Assembly (NCBI GenBank): GCA_029449245.1
Contig: JANATF010000002.1
Span: 496,001-560,000, forward strand
Origin: Mortierella alpina
Lineage: Eukaryota; Mortierellomycota; Mortierellomycetes; Mortierellales; Mortierellaceae
DNA length: 64,000 bases
Direction of reading: 5' to 3'
Shown here: piece by piece, positions 20,560 through 29,899 of the stretch
Position numbering within the stretch: the first letter of the stretch is position 1
How the letters are laid out: each line of letters starts with the position of its first letter
The notes under the pieces: generated by a model
Seen by the model: only the letters and a program-made list of their open reading frames with translations
Database searches by the model: none
Told to the model about the DNA's origin: nothing
Program-made: the position numbers and the translations under genes

Positions 20560-22949
20560 TGCACCCATCGTCTCATCATTTCCTCCAGTTCCAGTGGAAC
20601 GGCACACAATACCAATTTCGCGTCCTAATGTTCAGTTTCTCATTCTCTCCCGTTATCCTCACGAAGATCTTAAAGCCTGTGCTCACTTGGGCTCACAAGA
20701 AAGGCCTCAGATTCTCAGCTTACCTCGACGACCTGGTTACAGTATCTTGGCATCCAGCAACGAAGAGTCGCAGCAGCACACTCGATTGATACAGGACAGG
20801 CTAAAGGAGCTGTTTTTCTTTTATAGGACTCGCAAGTCAACCCTCATCCCAACACACTGTATCGACCATCTCGGATTCACCATCGATACTACCGCTATGA
20901 CCCTCTCAATTTCTCGCTCAAAATCAGGACATTCGCAGGAAGGCCAACAAGCCATTGCGTCTGGGGGAGACGTCCCTCTGCAACCTCTCAGCGTTCATCG
21001 GGAAGGTCATGGCCATGATGGCAGCAGTCTTCCCAGCACTCGACGCTTGACCCAGCTATTCAATTCAGCACTCGAGACATGCAGCTGGACGGACCTGGTG
21101 AAGCTGACGGATGCAGCCCGGCAGGAACTCCATTGGTGGTCTATCAGCCTCCAGCAGTGGAACGGCCTATGTTTTCTCCCTCATGCAACGGAAGTGGATG
21201 CGTACACGGACAGTTCCGACAACCATTGGGGGATCGTCATCTACAAGGAGATCATCAGTCGCTCATGGTCAGAACGAGGAGATGGATCAACACATCAACT
21301 GGAAGGAATTGAAGGTCATCTGGCATCTCACGCAGCACCCTCGAGCCAAGGGCAATTAGTGAACGTCATTTCGGACAACACAATGACCACTGCCTACATC
21401 AACAAGTTTGGAGGCACCCGATTACTTCAGTTCATGGATCTGGCAGGGGGGATATGGTCTCATTGCCTCGAGACTGGAACTCCTTCAGGGCCACGTACGT
21501 GCTGTCACAATTCAACCCAGTGGACGCTCTCCTTCACGCAGGATGAACGTACAGCTGGAATGGTCTAACAGCCAGGATTTTTCCAGAAGCTAGATTCACA
21601 GTAGGGCCTTCACACAGTGGACCTCTTTGCGTCAAAGATCAACGCCAAACTCAAACAGTACGTTTGCTGGAAACCGGACCCGCAAGTGATCGCGCACGAC
21701 GCACTCAACATCTCGTGGAGGAACAGGGGCAGGTTCTACATGTACCCCCCATGGAAATTGATCCCGTCGATCCTTCAGAAGGTGCAGGAGGAGCAGACAG
21801 TAGCAACAGTCATCACTCCTTACTGGTCCAGTGCAATCTGGTTCCCAAAGATATCGAGATGGGCAGTGCGTCCTCCGATTGCGATTCCTCGAGCGAAAGT
21901 TCTTCCAGCTCCGGGGAACGACTCATCCGTGCTTGCCAAAATACGCGATGTAGTCTCTGCGCCTGGAACGTCGACAGCTAACGCTAACAGCAGCTGACGC
22001 CAGCGACACCGTCCTTTCATTTCTTTTTCAGGACGACAACTCTGTCCGTCGACGAGACGCATACTCGGGCCCTCAGCGCGCCTTTGCTCGCTGGATGAAG
22101 CATCTGGATCTGGATCCCTTGGTCCCGAACCCTTTCGAGTTGATGAGCAACCTCGCTTACGGTATACCAAGAACCAATGGCCTTTCAACACCGTCAAGGT
22201 CTACAAGACGGCTATTTTTGCACTCTTCAACGACACCACAGTTTTAACGTCGTATGCACCATTTGAGGAGCTGAAGAAGGCTTTAGCAGGGAAGGGCGTC
22301 AAGCGCAATCGACATGCCGAGGTGAATCTGGACTCCATCTTCACTTTCATCAACGGTCTCAAGAGCAACGACCGCCTGCATTTACTCGACCTCACCCAAA
22401 CGAGGTGCTGGCTTCTGGCTGTGCGCGGTTTCTTGCGCCCAGACGATATCGCATGCATCGACCTCAACGAGCCAGGATGGCCGATACTAAACTGGAGCTT
22501 TCTATACTGCTGCCGAAAGAGCCTCGCCAGCGGCTGCATATCCGCAAGACGGTGATGATTCTTCCGCATCCTAACCCCATGTGCTGCCCAGTAGGAGCAT
22601 TTCAAGAGTACTACTGCCGCATTGCTCACGCACTGGTCCTCGTGCCCCACTACAAGCACCCCGAGTAACTCTTCATTCCTTTGGTTCGCAACCTAGGGAA
22701 TTTGACACAGGCTGTAACGGTGGATCGTATCAACAACACCTCAAGCGTTATCTCGAGATGATACCTCGACCCTCAGGTGCCCCGCGCCTCAAGTTCCGTG
22801 CCATTGGTGTCACTGGCGCTCTCATGAAGGGCGTGTCTGTCGAGGGCATCATGATTCAAGGGAACTGGTCCTCTCCGGCGATTGTCGACTCGTTCTATCG
22901 CATGTCGCGTCAAACGGCCAACAATTTCACTACGGCGGTTTTCTCGTGA
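20560..22949 (+). pseudogene. DIRS-type pol: RT, RNase H, tyrosine recombinase (decayed)
   Basis: The reverse transcriptase starts mid-palm (FQWNGTQYQF, SPVILTKILKPVLTWAHKKG) with the catalytic AYLDD at about 20730. Frame changes near 20785 and 20940 follow. RNase H is seen as VDAYTDSSDNHWGIVI and VISDNTMTTAYINKFGGTR (21200-21420). Next come DLFASKINAKLKQYVCWKPD (21617) and the linker typical of DIRS. The tyrosine recombinase reads FINGLKSNDRLHLLDL, LRPDDIACIDL (22380-22470) and the catalytic C-terminus RAIGVTGALMKGVSVEGIMI, QGNWSSPAIVDSFYRMSRQT, ending FTTAVFS at 22949. Several stops and frameshifts make it non-functional. DIRS elements integrate with this recombinase instead of an integrase. 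Confidence 0.85.
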
Positions 22950-23592
22950 TTTTTCCTTTCTGGCTCTGAATCCACAGGGAGAGTCCCATCGAAGGGCTGA
23001 ATGATACTCAGCGTGGTGGAATAAGTATGAAGACTAAAGCTTATTATTCGACCAAGATGGAACTCTAACTGTCTCACCTGGAGATGATGAGTTTCTAAGC
23101 TGCCTTGGATCCAGTAGATATAAATATCCACCACGCCAGCAGAAAAAATAATGGGTTTTTTATTGGAAGGATCATGACAATAAAACCATATTCTTTTTTC
23201 GTTTTTACGACTATTTCCTAATGTGCGTTTCATTTAGTGATCCCGAAGAGTATTTTCTCTCTCCGATTTTCTCTGTAGTTTCGTCTCTTGACAATTATTT
23301 TTATTTGTGTATTCCTCTCCAATGACTTTTTTTTATCGAAGATCCATGTCTTTCATAGCACCCCCAGTGTCAAGAGAGAAAATATAAAAAAAAGCCCATT
23401 GATGTTATTAATATATGCTCGCTTTCTATTTAGGCTGCAGTTCCCAAGTAGCTGAACAAATGATGCACTGCCTCCGTATTAAAACGCGACGATTACTACG
23501 ACCATTGTGAATTTATGGCAACTAGTTTATGTGCGGCCAGTTGTACTACGTCCTGTGTTATCATACCAGTCCGACGATCCATTCCATCATTC
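22950..23592. other. AT-rich spacer
   Basis: No gene recognised. It follows the end of the recombinase and may hold the terminal repeat of the DIRS element, but I could not identify it. T-rich runs at 23150-23340. Confidence 0.45.
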
Positions 23593-24123
23593 CTATTGGG
23601 ATTTCTCATTTTGCGACGCCGCTATGCAGGCTGCGACTTCTAACATGATGGAAGGTATCGCCGCCTCTAGCTCTTCGACCATTTTCTCGACATCTCCCAC
23701 AATAATTGGCCCAAGCGTGCCACCGTTCTTGGTCAACGACTTCTTCACTTTGGGCAAGTTTCGTTTGCCAGATTGGACAATGTCACCGATGATGATCCCA
23801 ACCATCGCGCCTAAATTGTCGAATTTTGGAGCGACTGGATCGTTTTGGATCGCGGCCCAAAGAGAGGTTGAGGTTTGAACGATTCCCTTGAAAGGCTCCA
23901 CATCCATAAGTTTACAGATGAGGGAGCCTGCGGAAGGAGGGTCATCATCATCCAGTCCTTTGATGAGTTCTGGGATCGCTTTCAGGACCGAGATAGAACC
24001 GCTGGGGATTTCCCTGCGTGCGAGGACCTCGTTGGCATCGATGAGGGAAAGGTGGGAGTGGCTTGGGAGAGCAACAACAACTGTGGCTACAGCAAGAACG
24101 GCCGAGATCAACGCAATTCTCAT
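23593..24123 (-). CDS. small secreted protein, unknown family
   Basis: 176 residues from ATG 24123, single exon. The N-terminus MRIALISAVLAVATVVVALP is a clear signal peptide with cleavage likely after ALP or nearby; the mature part has only two or three cysteines. Blocks such as ISVLKAIPELIKGLDDDDPP, GAMVGIIIGDIVQSGKRNLP and EKMVEELEAAIPSIMLEV suggest a helical, amphipathic protein. A TATA-like TATATAAAG lies about 100 bp upstream (24223-24231, minus strand). I do not recognise the family; a secreted effector-like or surface-active role is possible but unsupported. Confidence 0.65.
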   Translation of the reverse strand: MRIALISAVLAVATVVVALPSHSHLSLIDANEVLARREIPSGSISVLKAIPELIKGLDDDDPPSAGSLICKLMDVEPFKGIVQTSTSLWAAIQNDPVAPKFDNLGAMVGIIIGDIVQSGKRNLPKVKKSLTKNGGTLGPIIVGDVEKMVEELEAAIPSIMLEVAACIAASQNEKSQ

Positions 24124-24239
24124 GATGCGTTTTGGTGGAAAGATAAAGTTGTTGGTGTTAAGCTTTAAGTTTTTTTTTCCAGGATGAGACGTGTATTGGT
24201 GCAAAAGGATAGGTGTGCTTTTCTTTATATAAGGAAAGA

Positions 24240-24459
24240 AGATCAGCTCTAGTTAGAAAATCTCTGAGAATGACATCATTCCCATAGGATCAAAATGATA
24301 AAAACGAGCAAAGAGGACGCGAATAGAGCCTAGCTAGTAGGGAATGTGAATGCAGTTTAATACTGTGCATGGGGTTGCTGGAAAAACGGAATTAGCCCAT
24401 TCGCAGACGCGTGTCTTAGTACTAGGCTCTTTCATTTCGTCTTTCTGACAGGTCGCTGA
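24240..24459. other. no gene recognised
   Basis: Upstream region of the secreted-protein gene, with no other feature. Confidence 0.4.
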
Positions 24460-24555
24460 TCTCTTTTTGTATCTGGTGTAGAGTTGATCTTGATCCCCTT
24501 TGTTTCTAGTGTAAATCTTATGTTGATCCCCTTTGTCTCTGGTGTAGAGTTGCAG
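24460..24555. repeat. about 33-bp tandem repeat, three copies
   Basis: Units based on CCCTTTGTCTCTGGTGTAGA with TTGATC spacers. On the minus strand a frame through them reads the 11-residue repeat LYTRDKGDQHK / IYTRNKGDQDQ / LYTRYKKRSAT. Whether it is translated is unknown. Confidence 0.75.
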
Positions 24556-24708
24556 ATACAAGCATCCACTCTTGTAAAAGAACAAAAGGTTACGACTCAA
24601 CCCCTGATCGGTTTAGAAAGCAGGGTATAGGGTACGGTTCGATTCCAATTTCGATCAGCTCCAATGATGCGGCACGAAGGGCTCTTATGAATGAAAGATA
24701 ATTGAGTT

Positions 24709-25300
24709 TCAAGCACCCTCAACCTTCAAGACGTGCATAGCTGGGCTGAACCTGTGGGAGTGACTACAGTCGAATCTGGTTTTTAGGCTTCGGACGATCA
24801 TTCGTGTTCCGTTATAGAGACCCATATCAGGATGCAGGTTCCGGAGGAGAATGATAAGCTGACCGATCTCGAGGTCTAGCTGATGCGGCGACATTCCACT
24901 TGGGCACAGTGCGTTCAAGAACTTGGTGGCGTAATTGAACGGTGCGTCGTCATCAGAGATAGTGTCCTGATTATAATATGTCTTTGCTCTACCTGGAATT
25001 AATTCTGTCGCCAATGAGTTTAGTCTGTGGACATTCTCATTGAGCGGCGACAATATCGCTCGATTCATTAGGATAGTCGCGTGAAGTTTCTTCGGACCGA
25101 TGTTGGGGTATATGGCATTGAGAAACTGAGTGTGCGCTGACTGGTTACTTGCCTCATCGGGCTTGAAGATGAACTGGCTTGGTGTCTGGGCATAGTCCGA
25201 GTGAGAGCCGAATTGGAATGTTGGCTCTGTGCCTTCTCCAACCCGAAGCAGAAAGTCAGCGACTTTTCCTTCGCCAAAAAATTGACCACCTCCAATATTT
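24709..25300 (-). pseudogene. Helitron-type Pif1 helicase fragment
   Basis: Reading down the minus strand, FLLRVGEGTEPTFQFGSHSD, then TQFLNAIYPNIGPKKLHAT and NRAILSPLNENVHRLNSLAT, followed by GMSPHQLDLEIGQLIILLRN and GLYNGTRMIVRSL. These match the C-terminal half of Pif1-type helicases encoded by Helitrons and the second copy at 40538-42968 block by block. The Walker A half and the final SH..LYVALSRC motif are missing, and the upstream part needs a frame change near 25068. It is a truncated relic. Confidence 0.8.
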
Positions 25301-26063
25301 GACCGACGGTTCTTTTTTTTGAGCAGGGGCCTCGACCTCCAAGGGTCTACAAGGATCTATTCATGAGAAAGACGGCCACAAAAGCCCAAACTAGCCCAGG
25401 TCCCCCTGCCTCTGAACCTTGAACCTTTTAGGTCTTCGATCAGACATGAAGCATCTTGGACTACCTATTCCAGTCCTGTACAGTACAGTGCTCCCACGGC
25501 TTTCCTCTGTCCACTGTCATATATGTATGTACCTGGAGCGGTAAGATATCGCGTGTGTTTGTTATTGTTTTCTTTACGCGCTCGATCGTCATGAGGCTGC
25601 CATACTCACTCACGAGGCAATAGAAAGAAGGTACACTTGGTTTCCAGGGAGGGTATGGCAGCTTCATAACGGCCGAGGTATGTGTTGCAGTTGATGTAAG
25701 CATTAGAATAAATGAATTGCAATCATCACAATGTGCATGCCACCTCACCATCCTTCAAGAACGTTCTTCCGGCAGCCCTTCTTGCACCGGCCTTAACCTT
25801 GTATTAAGATACTTTAGTCCTTCAGGAACCCGATCATGACTCTAGTTTCCGATAAGCCGTAATGGCATCTCCGGGTTCGCTTTGTCATCTCCGCTTTCGC
25901 TTTGTCACAGTCAGAAGTCGAGCGTTAGCCAGTCTAGACCTACTAGGTGCCTGATTCACGCTGTTGCGATTGTCGTTGTAGTCATAGATCCTATAGAGTA
26001 TATTACCTTCTTTAGACGCAATTCATCAATTCATAACCGTTATCTCATTTTTTGACCGGTCCC
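25301..26063. other. no gene recognised
   Basis: A short repeat TCTCCG(G/C)(G/T)TTCGCTTTGTCA occurs twice at about 25867-25905. Otherwise unremarkable. Confidence 0.45.
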
Positions 26064-27789
26064 TAGTTCCATGCCAAGATGTCCACTTGCCATACTATGT
26101 GTTGTATTCCAAGTCAAAGAGTTGCCCGAGGACGAGGTAAGTGCCTCGCTGCTGCCGATTCCATGGCAGCGTCCATGACATCCACTCTGACTCCAATGCG
26201 ATAACGGCGTTGCCTCTGAGTTCCTCTAGTCCCTGGCTGTGTAGAATGACTATTCTGCTAATCAATAACTCCTGCAGCTCCCGCTCCAGTGTCCTTGCTC
26301 TTGCTTTACGGTTGGGCTAAGCACGCCCTGGCGCTCCTGGTCCAGGTATCGCCAGTGACACGGTGGCGTGGCTGTGAGGAGCGTGAGTGAGGTAGTTAGT
26401 CATCCGACTGACTGGTGATGAAGCGATGGTTCTGCTGCAGATGCATGGTGATGCATGGTCATGGTTTTTGTGTTCCTGATGGATGACCTGCGCCTTCTCC
26501 TGTCCCAATAATCTGCTGCTGTGATGGCACGCGTCCTGGCTCTGCTGAGCTCGGGCTGTGCTTCCAAAGATCCAAAGGAGTCGGCTCTGCTTGCAACAAG
26601 GCTAATTGACATGGTGCACATGGATTAGCAAGGCAGAATAGACAGACAGAAGGACAGACATACAGGATCAACAGGAAGCGCGCTGCAGCGACAAGCTTAC
26701 GAAAAGCGATGCTGGTGAGGAGGTTGTTTGTGCAGTGTTGGCAGCATGGAGTGGACAGGATCGAGACCGAGATACAGCGAGCGTTGTTGTCCTGTTCCAG
26801 GGATGGGCTCAGTGCATGGACTCCTGAGCCGTGATACAACAACAACGTCACAAATGGATCAGGGACCGAGGGGCAAGCGTGACGTTTGCTAAAGGCATGG
26901 TCGACCATGGTGCAGCCCATGGTGCGGGAGGATGCGGCTGGTTTGTTTTTTTAATGGCACTGCAGCGGAGGCCGAGATGAGATCCATCCCAGAGAGAGGC
27001 CAACTCTGAGCGCAGTTGTGCAAAAACGGCTACAAAATGCGCTCAATCCTGCCTAGTTGACTAGTCAATAGTCGGCGGGGCGGGCCAGATTTTGGAGAAA
27101 GACAACTCTGAGCGCATTCTTACAGAAGTGCACAGAAAATGCGCTCAATCCTGCTTGAGTACTTAATATTCTGGAAACCTTGGTCCAATTCTTGAAATAG
27201 TCAACTCTGAGCGCATTTGTTTTCCTAACCGCTATAGCTCATCAAGTCGCTCGTAATGCTATGTAGCGAAATGACCTTGACCATGACCGTGCAAGAGAAA
27301 CACCAATTCAAAACAAACCCTTTCTCCGAGTCACACACTCCCTCCTGCACAGACCGTGTCTGTTCAAGACTTTCTCGTTCTGGTTTAGACTACATGGAGA
27401 GAGATGCATTGATTTTTTACAGCCCGTCACGCTTGACCTCTCTGACTTCTTGACCTATGGCTCGTTCCTCGTAACCTATGGCTCATCCCCCTTAACCTCT
27501 GGCGTCTTTCTTAACCAAGGGCGTGTCCTTCTTGACCTCAGGCCCAACATGCATATCCTCCGTGGCCTTTTCAATCTCTAGATTCAATTCGCTCCCCAGT
27601 TCCAACTTGGCTTGGCCCTGGCATGCCTCTCCGCCGTCGCAACCTTGACCCCCCTCCTACTCCTCACCCTTTACCTTGAGAGATTTGCCTTGGGAGATGG
27701 TGTTTCAATGCCAAACAAGGAAAGGCACTCTTTATTATGTGGCAAATTAACTTGACGTCGCAACAAAGATGAAAAACAATCGTCTTCGG
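26064..27789. repeat. 1.7-kb dispersed repeat, copy A
   Basis: From TAGTTCCATGCCAAGATG to AATCGTCTTCGG this stretch is nearly identical, by eye well above 90 percent, to 48351-50072 in the same orientation. Flanking bases differ immediately outside (CCGGTCCC / ACAAGCC against GCAGACTT / CCAAAATT). It has no convincing coding frame, no TG..CA ends and no terminal inverted repeat that I can see. It contains three TGAGCGCA modules with hairpin potential. The class is unknown: a non-autonomous element or a segmental duplication. Confidence 0.85.
27007..27215. repeat. array of TGAGCGCA...TGCGCTCA hairpin modules
   Basis: ACTCTGAGCGCA occurs at about 27003, 27105 and 27204, spaced about 100 bp. 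The first two are each followed 24 bp later by the reverse complement TGCGCTCA and then ATCCTGC. The same array is present in copy B near 49280-49495. Confidence 0.85.
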
Positions 27790-27831
27790 ACAAGCCAGCT
27801 AGAATATATAAACCTTCCTCTCTTATTGACT

Positions 27832-28251
27832 TCATCGGAAGCTCAAACTCATCAGCCAGTCTTCTCTTGCCACTTGCCACGACATGTCTAGACACTTGTT
27901 ACTCGCTATGCATGCCCACATCGCCTTACGGACAGACGTCGTCTTTGAACACACAATGCGTTTGGCCGCTGTGCCTCCCGAGCCACAGCTAGTACTACCT
28001 GTATCGTGGTACCTTATGTGTCCGCGGTTTGACCAACAAAAAGTTGCCTCTCTACCAACTTTGGTATCCCCTTCGCAGCCGTTACATCCTGTGTCATGCA
28101 CATTTCCATAGTAATGTGAAGAGCTCCAGTCGTTGTCTGTTACCACAACCTTGCATGTGTATGCCTCCTGGTATACATCCATACGAAAGTGTGCATACAC
28201 TGTTGCAACAGTGAGCATACCCAACGAGTAAGTCAATAGTCCAGGTCTCAT
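27832..28251 (-). CDS. small secreted cysteine-rich protein
   Basis: 139 residues from ATG 28251. MRPGLLTYSLGMLTVATVYA is a signal peptide. The mature protein is rich in cysteines at regular spacing (CKVVV, TGCNGCEGD, FCWSNRG, STSCGSGG, RIVCSK, WACIASNKC), suggesting a disulfide-stabilised fold. It lies immediately beside the end of the 1.7-kb repeat, whose boundary is at 27789, and the last 20 residues (LDMSWQVAREDWLMSLSFR) lack cysteines, so the C-terminus may have been altered. No named family is recognised; a secreted effector or antimicrobial-like role is possible but unproven. Confidence 0.65.
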   Translation of the reverse strand: MRPGLLTYSLGMLTVATVYAHFRMDVYQEAYTCKVVVTDNDWSSSHYYGNVHDTGCNGCEGDTKVGREATFCWSNRGHIRYHDTGSTSCGSGGTAAKRIVCSKTTSVRKAMWACIASNKCLDMSWQVAREDWLMSLSFR

Positions 28252-29695
28252 CTTGAAAACGAGAGAAAGAGATTTTTTTTTGGGTTTGATTGCGCCAAGC
28301 AAGCAATTCTTATTGACAAGTTGAACAGCAATCACATATCCTTACTTTGTAAGGCTGGTCAGGATGCCGAAGTTTTTGCCGCACTTAATGTGGGAGATGC
28401 TACGAGTGATATTGGTAGGGTTGTGTGTCGCTCTTGCGACAGTTTGTTACGGGTTCGAATTGCAGTTGTCGATGCAGGACATTGGGCAGGTGTATATACG
28501 TGAGCGGATAGTCAGAAATTGGTTTTGTCATCATTTACATAGAGAGATACAGTAAGAGAAAACATTGTTTTTCTTTCGCTACCCACGCCTTGACTCGTTC
28601 CCATGCCTCTTTTCCTCCTCATGCTCTTTGCTCACATTAATGTAGGAAAGTAAAAAAATTGTGGATTTTTTATGTGGAAAGAAGATACAGTAGTGAGAAT
28701 GAGATGTCGTTCCAGAGAACTACACATTGGGTAATTAATACTTCTGGTCGTGGACCTGGGTAAACTATTAGTTAACAACGACCATGGAGCTCAAGCGCAA
28801 CAGCTCTAGTTCTCAAGGGCGTAGGCGCTCTATCTCTGATGGGGAGATGGAGCTCACTGGACCAAGGCTGATATGCAACATGCTACTTGGGTGCCCCACC
28901 TCCATAAATCTTCCAGTTGCTTGAACTCCAAGGCGATACTGTCGAGTGAAACGTGTAGGCAAGTTTTATGGTAGGAAAGCAAGTGAGGAAAAGATGTCGG
29001 TCCACACTGACCACACACCGGTATTTATACATGTCTATTGTTACTACAGAGACGTAATGTTGGGTAGATAGATAGGTGAAGGAGTCATTGCCAGGAGATG
29101 GATAGCGGAAGGCTATAGCCTGGCGCGTATTCGAACATCTAAATGATTGGCCATGATCCTAATTCATTAGAGGTTACGCCAATACTACATAGCATGGGTA
29201 CCGGATGACTGATCCGGACCAGGAACATCTTTCTGGTTCATGTAGTTCGTGCTGGCGAAGGTCCATGATTGGTACCTGTAGCCAAGCTTCTAGATATGTC
29301 ATTTTGTATCTTCTAGGCAAGCACTTTCCTTGTTTTGATTGGACTCGTTGGTCTTTGTTAAGGAGTCTACGATAGTAGACGCGTTCGTATCTCGGTGTAC
29401 TACTATTGGACTCTGGCGAATATTGCACAAACACGAATGGCTCCGTGGAATGTACAAACAAGGACTGCCACGCACCTCTCCCACCGCACAATCAGAAACA
29501 GAGATGGGAATGCCTCCATGTCAATAATGTTTCAGGATTTTCGGCTCTGCTCGACCCCAACCGCATGCCTTTTTACAAGTGTACCGCCAGCAGCGGCCCA
29601 AGATCCTACCCAAAAAGCCTTCAGCTGAGGGCGTTCACTTCCTCCCAGCCCCTTCTATTTCAGGAAGCGCGGCTGAACCTCCCGCGAAGGGACCG
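28252..29695. other. no gene recognised
   Basis: Only short frames. A 46-codon frame at 28785 (MELKRNSSSSQGRRRSIS) and a cysteine-bearing frame near 29430-29560 (VECTNKDC, RWECLHV) look gene-like but cannot be placed. CTCTGG(C/T)GAATATTGCACAA at about 29412 recurs at about 33529, marking some shared repeat. Confidence 0.4.
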
Positions 29696-29899
29696 TGTGG
29701 TGTTTTATGCTAGTGTGGGGCTCAGGCACGAATGTACCTGAGTCGCACCTCCCTTTTTACTTCTACGAATATTAAGAGTTCCCGCGACTGGTGTCTGGAG
29801 GAGCTATATATATCCCTGTCCACAATAAAACCCTCTCTTGTTCTCGTTGACTTCAGTCCCCAGTTTAGTATTGTAAGTTTACCCCTAGAGAATATCACA
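29696..29899 (+). repeat. solo LTR, family 1 (copy 2)
   Basis: TGTGGTGTTTTATGC at the left, TATCACA at the right, AATAAA near 29823, about 204 bp; reverse orientation of the copies at 12632 and 45898. It is about 10 bp shorter, lacking part of the region after the TATA box. Flanks GACCG and GCAAG show no target duplication. It lies just before the BED finger of the hAT transposase. Confidence 0.88.

Noticed and set aside
26459-26920. 153-codon ORF in the 1.7-kb repeat (also in copy B)
   Set aside because: The frame is not conserved between the two copies at its N-terminus and no domain is visible, so it is probably not coding.
28785-28925. 46-codon ORF MELKRNSSSSQGRRRSIS
   Set aside because: Too short, no homology recognised, no promoter signals; may be a transposon fragment.
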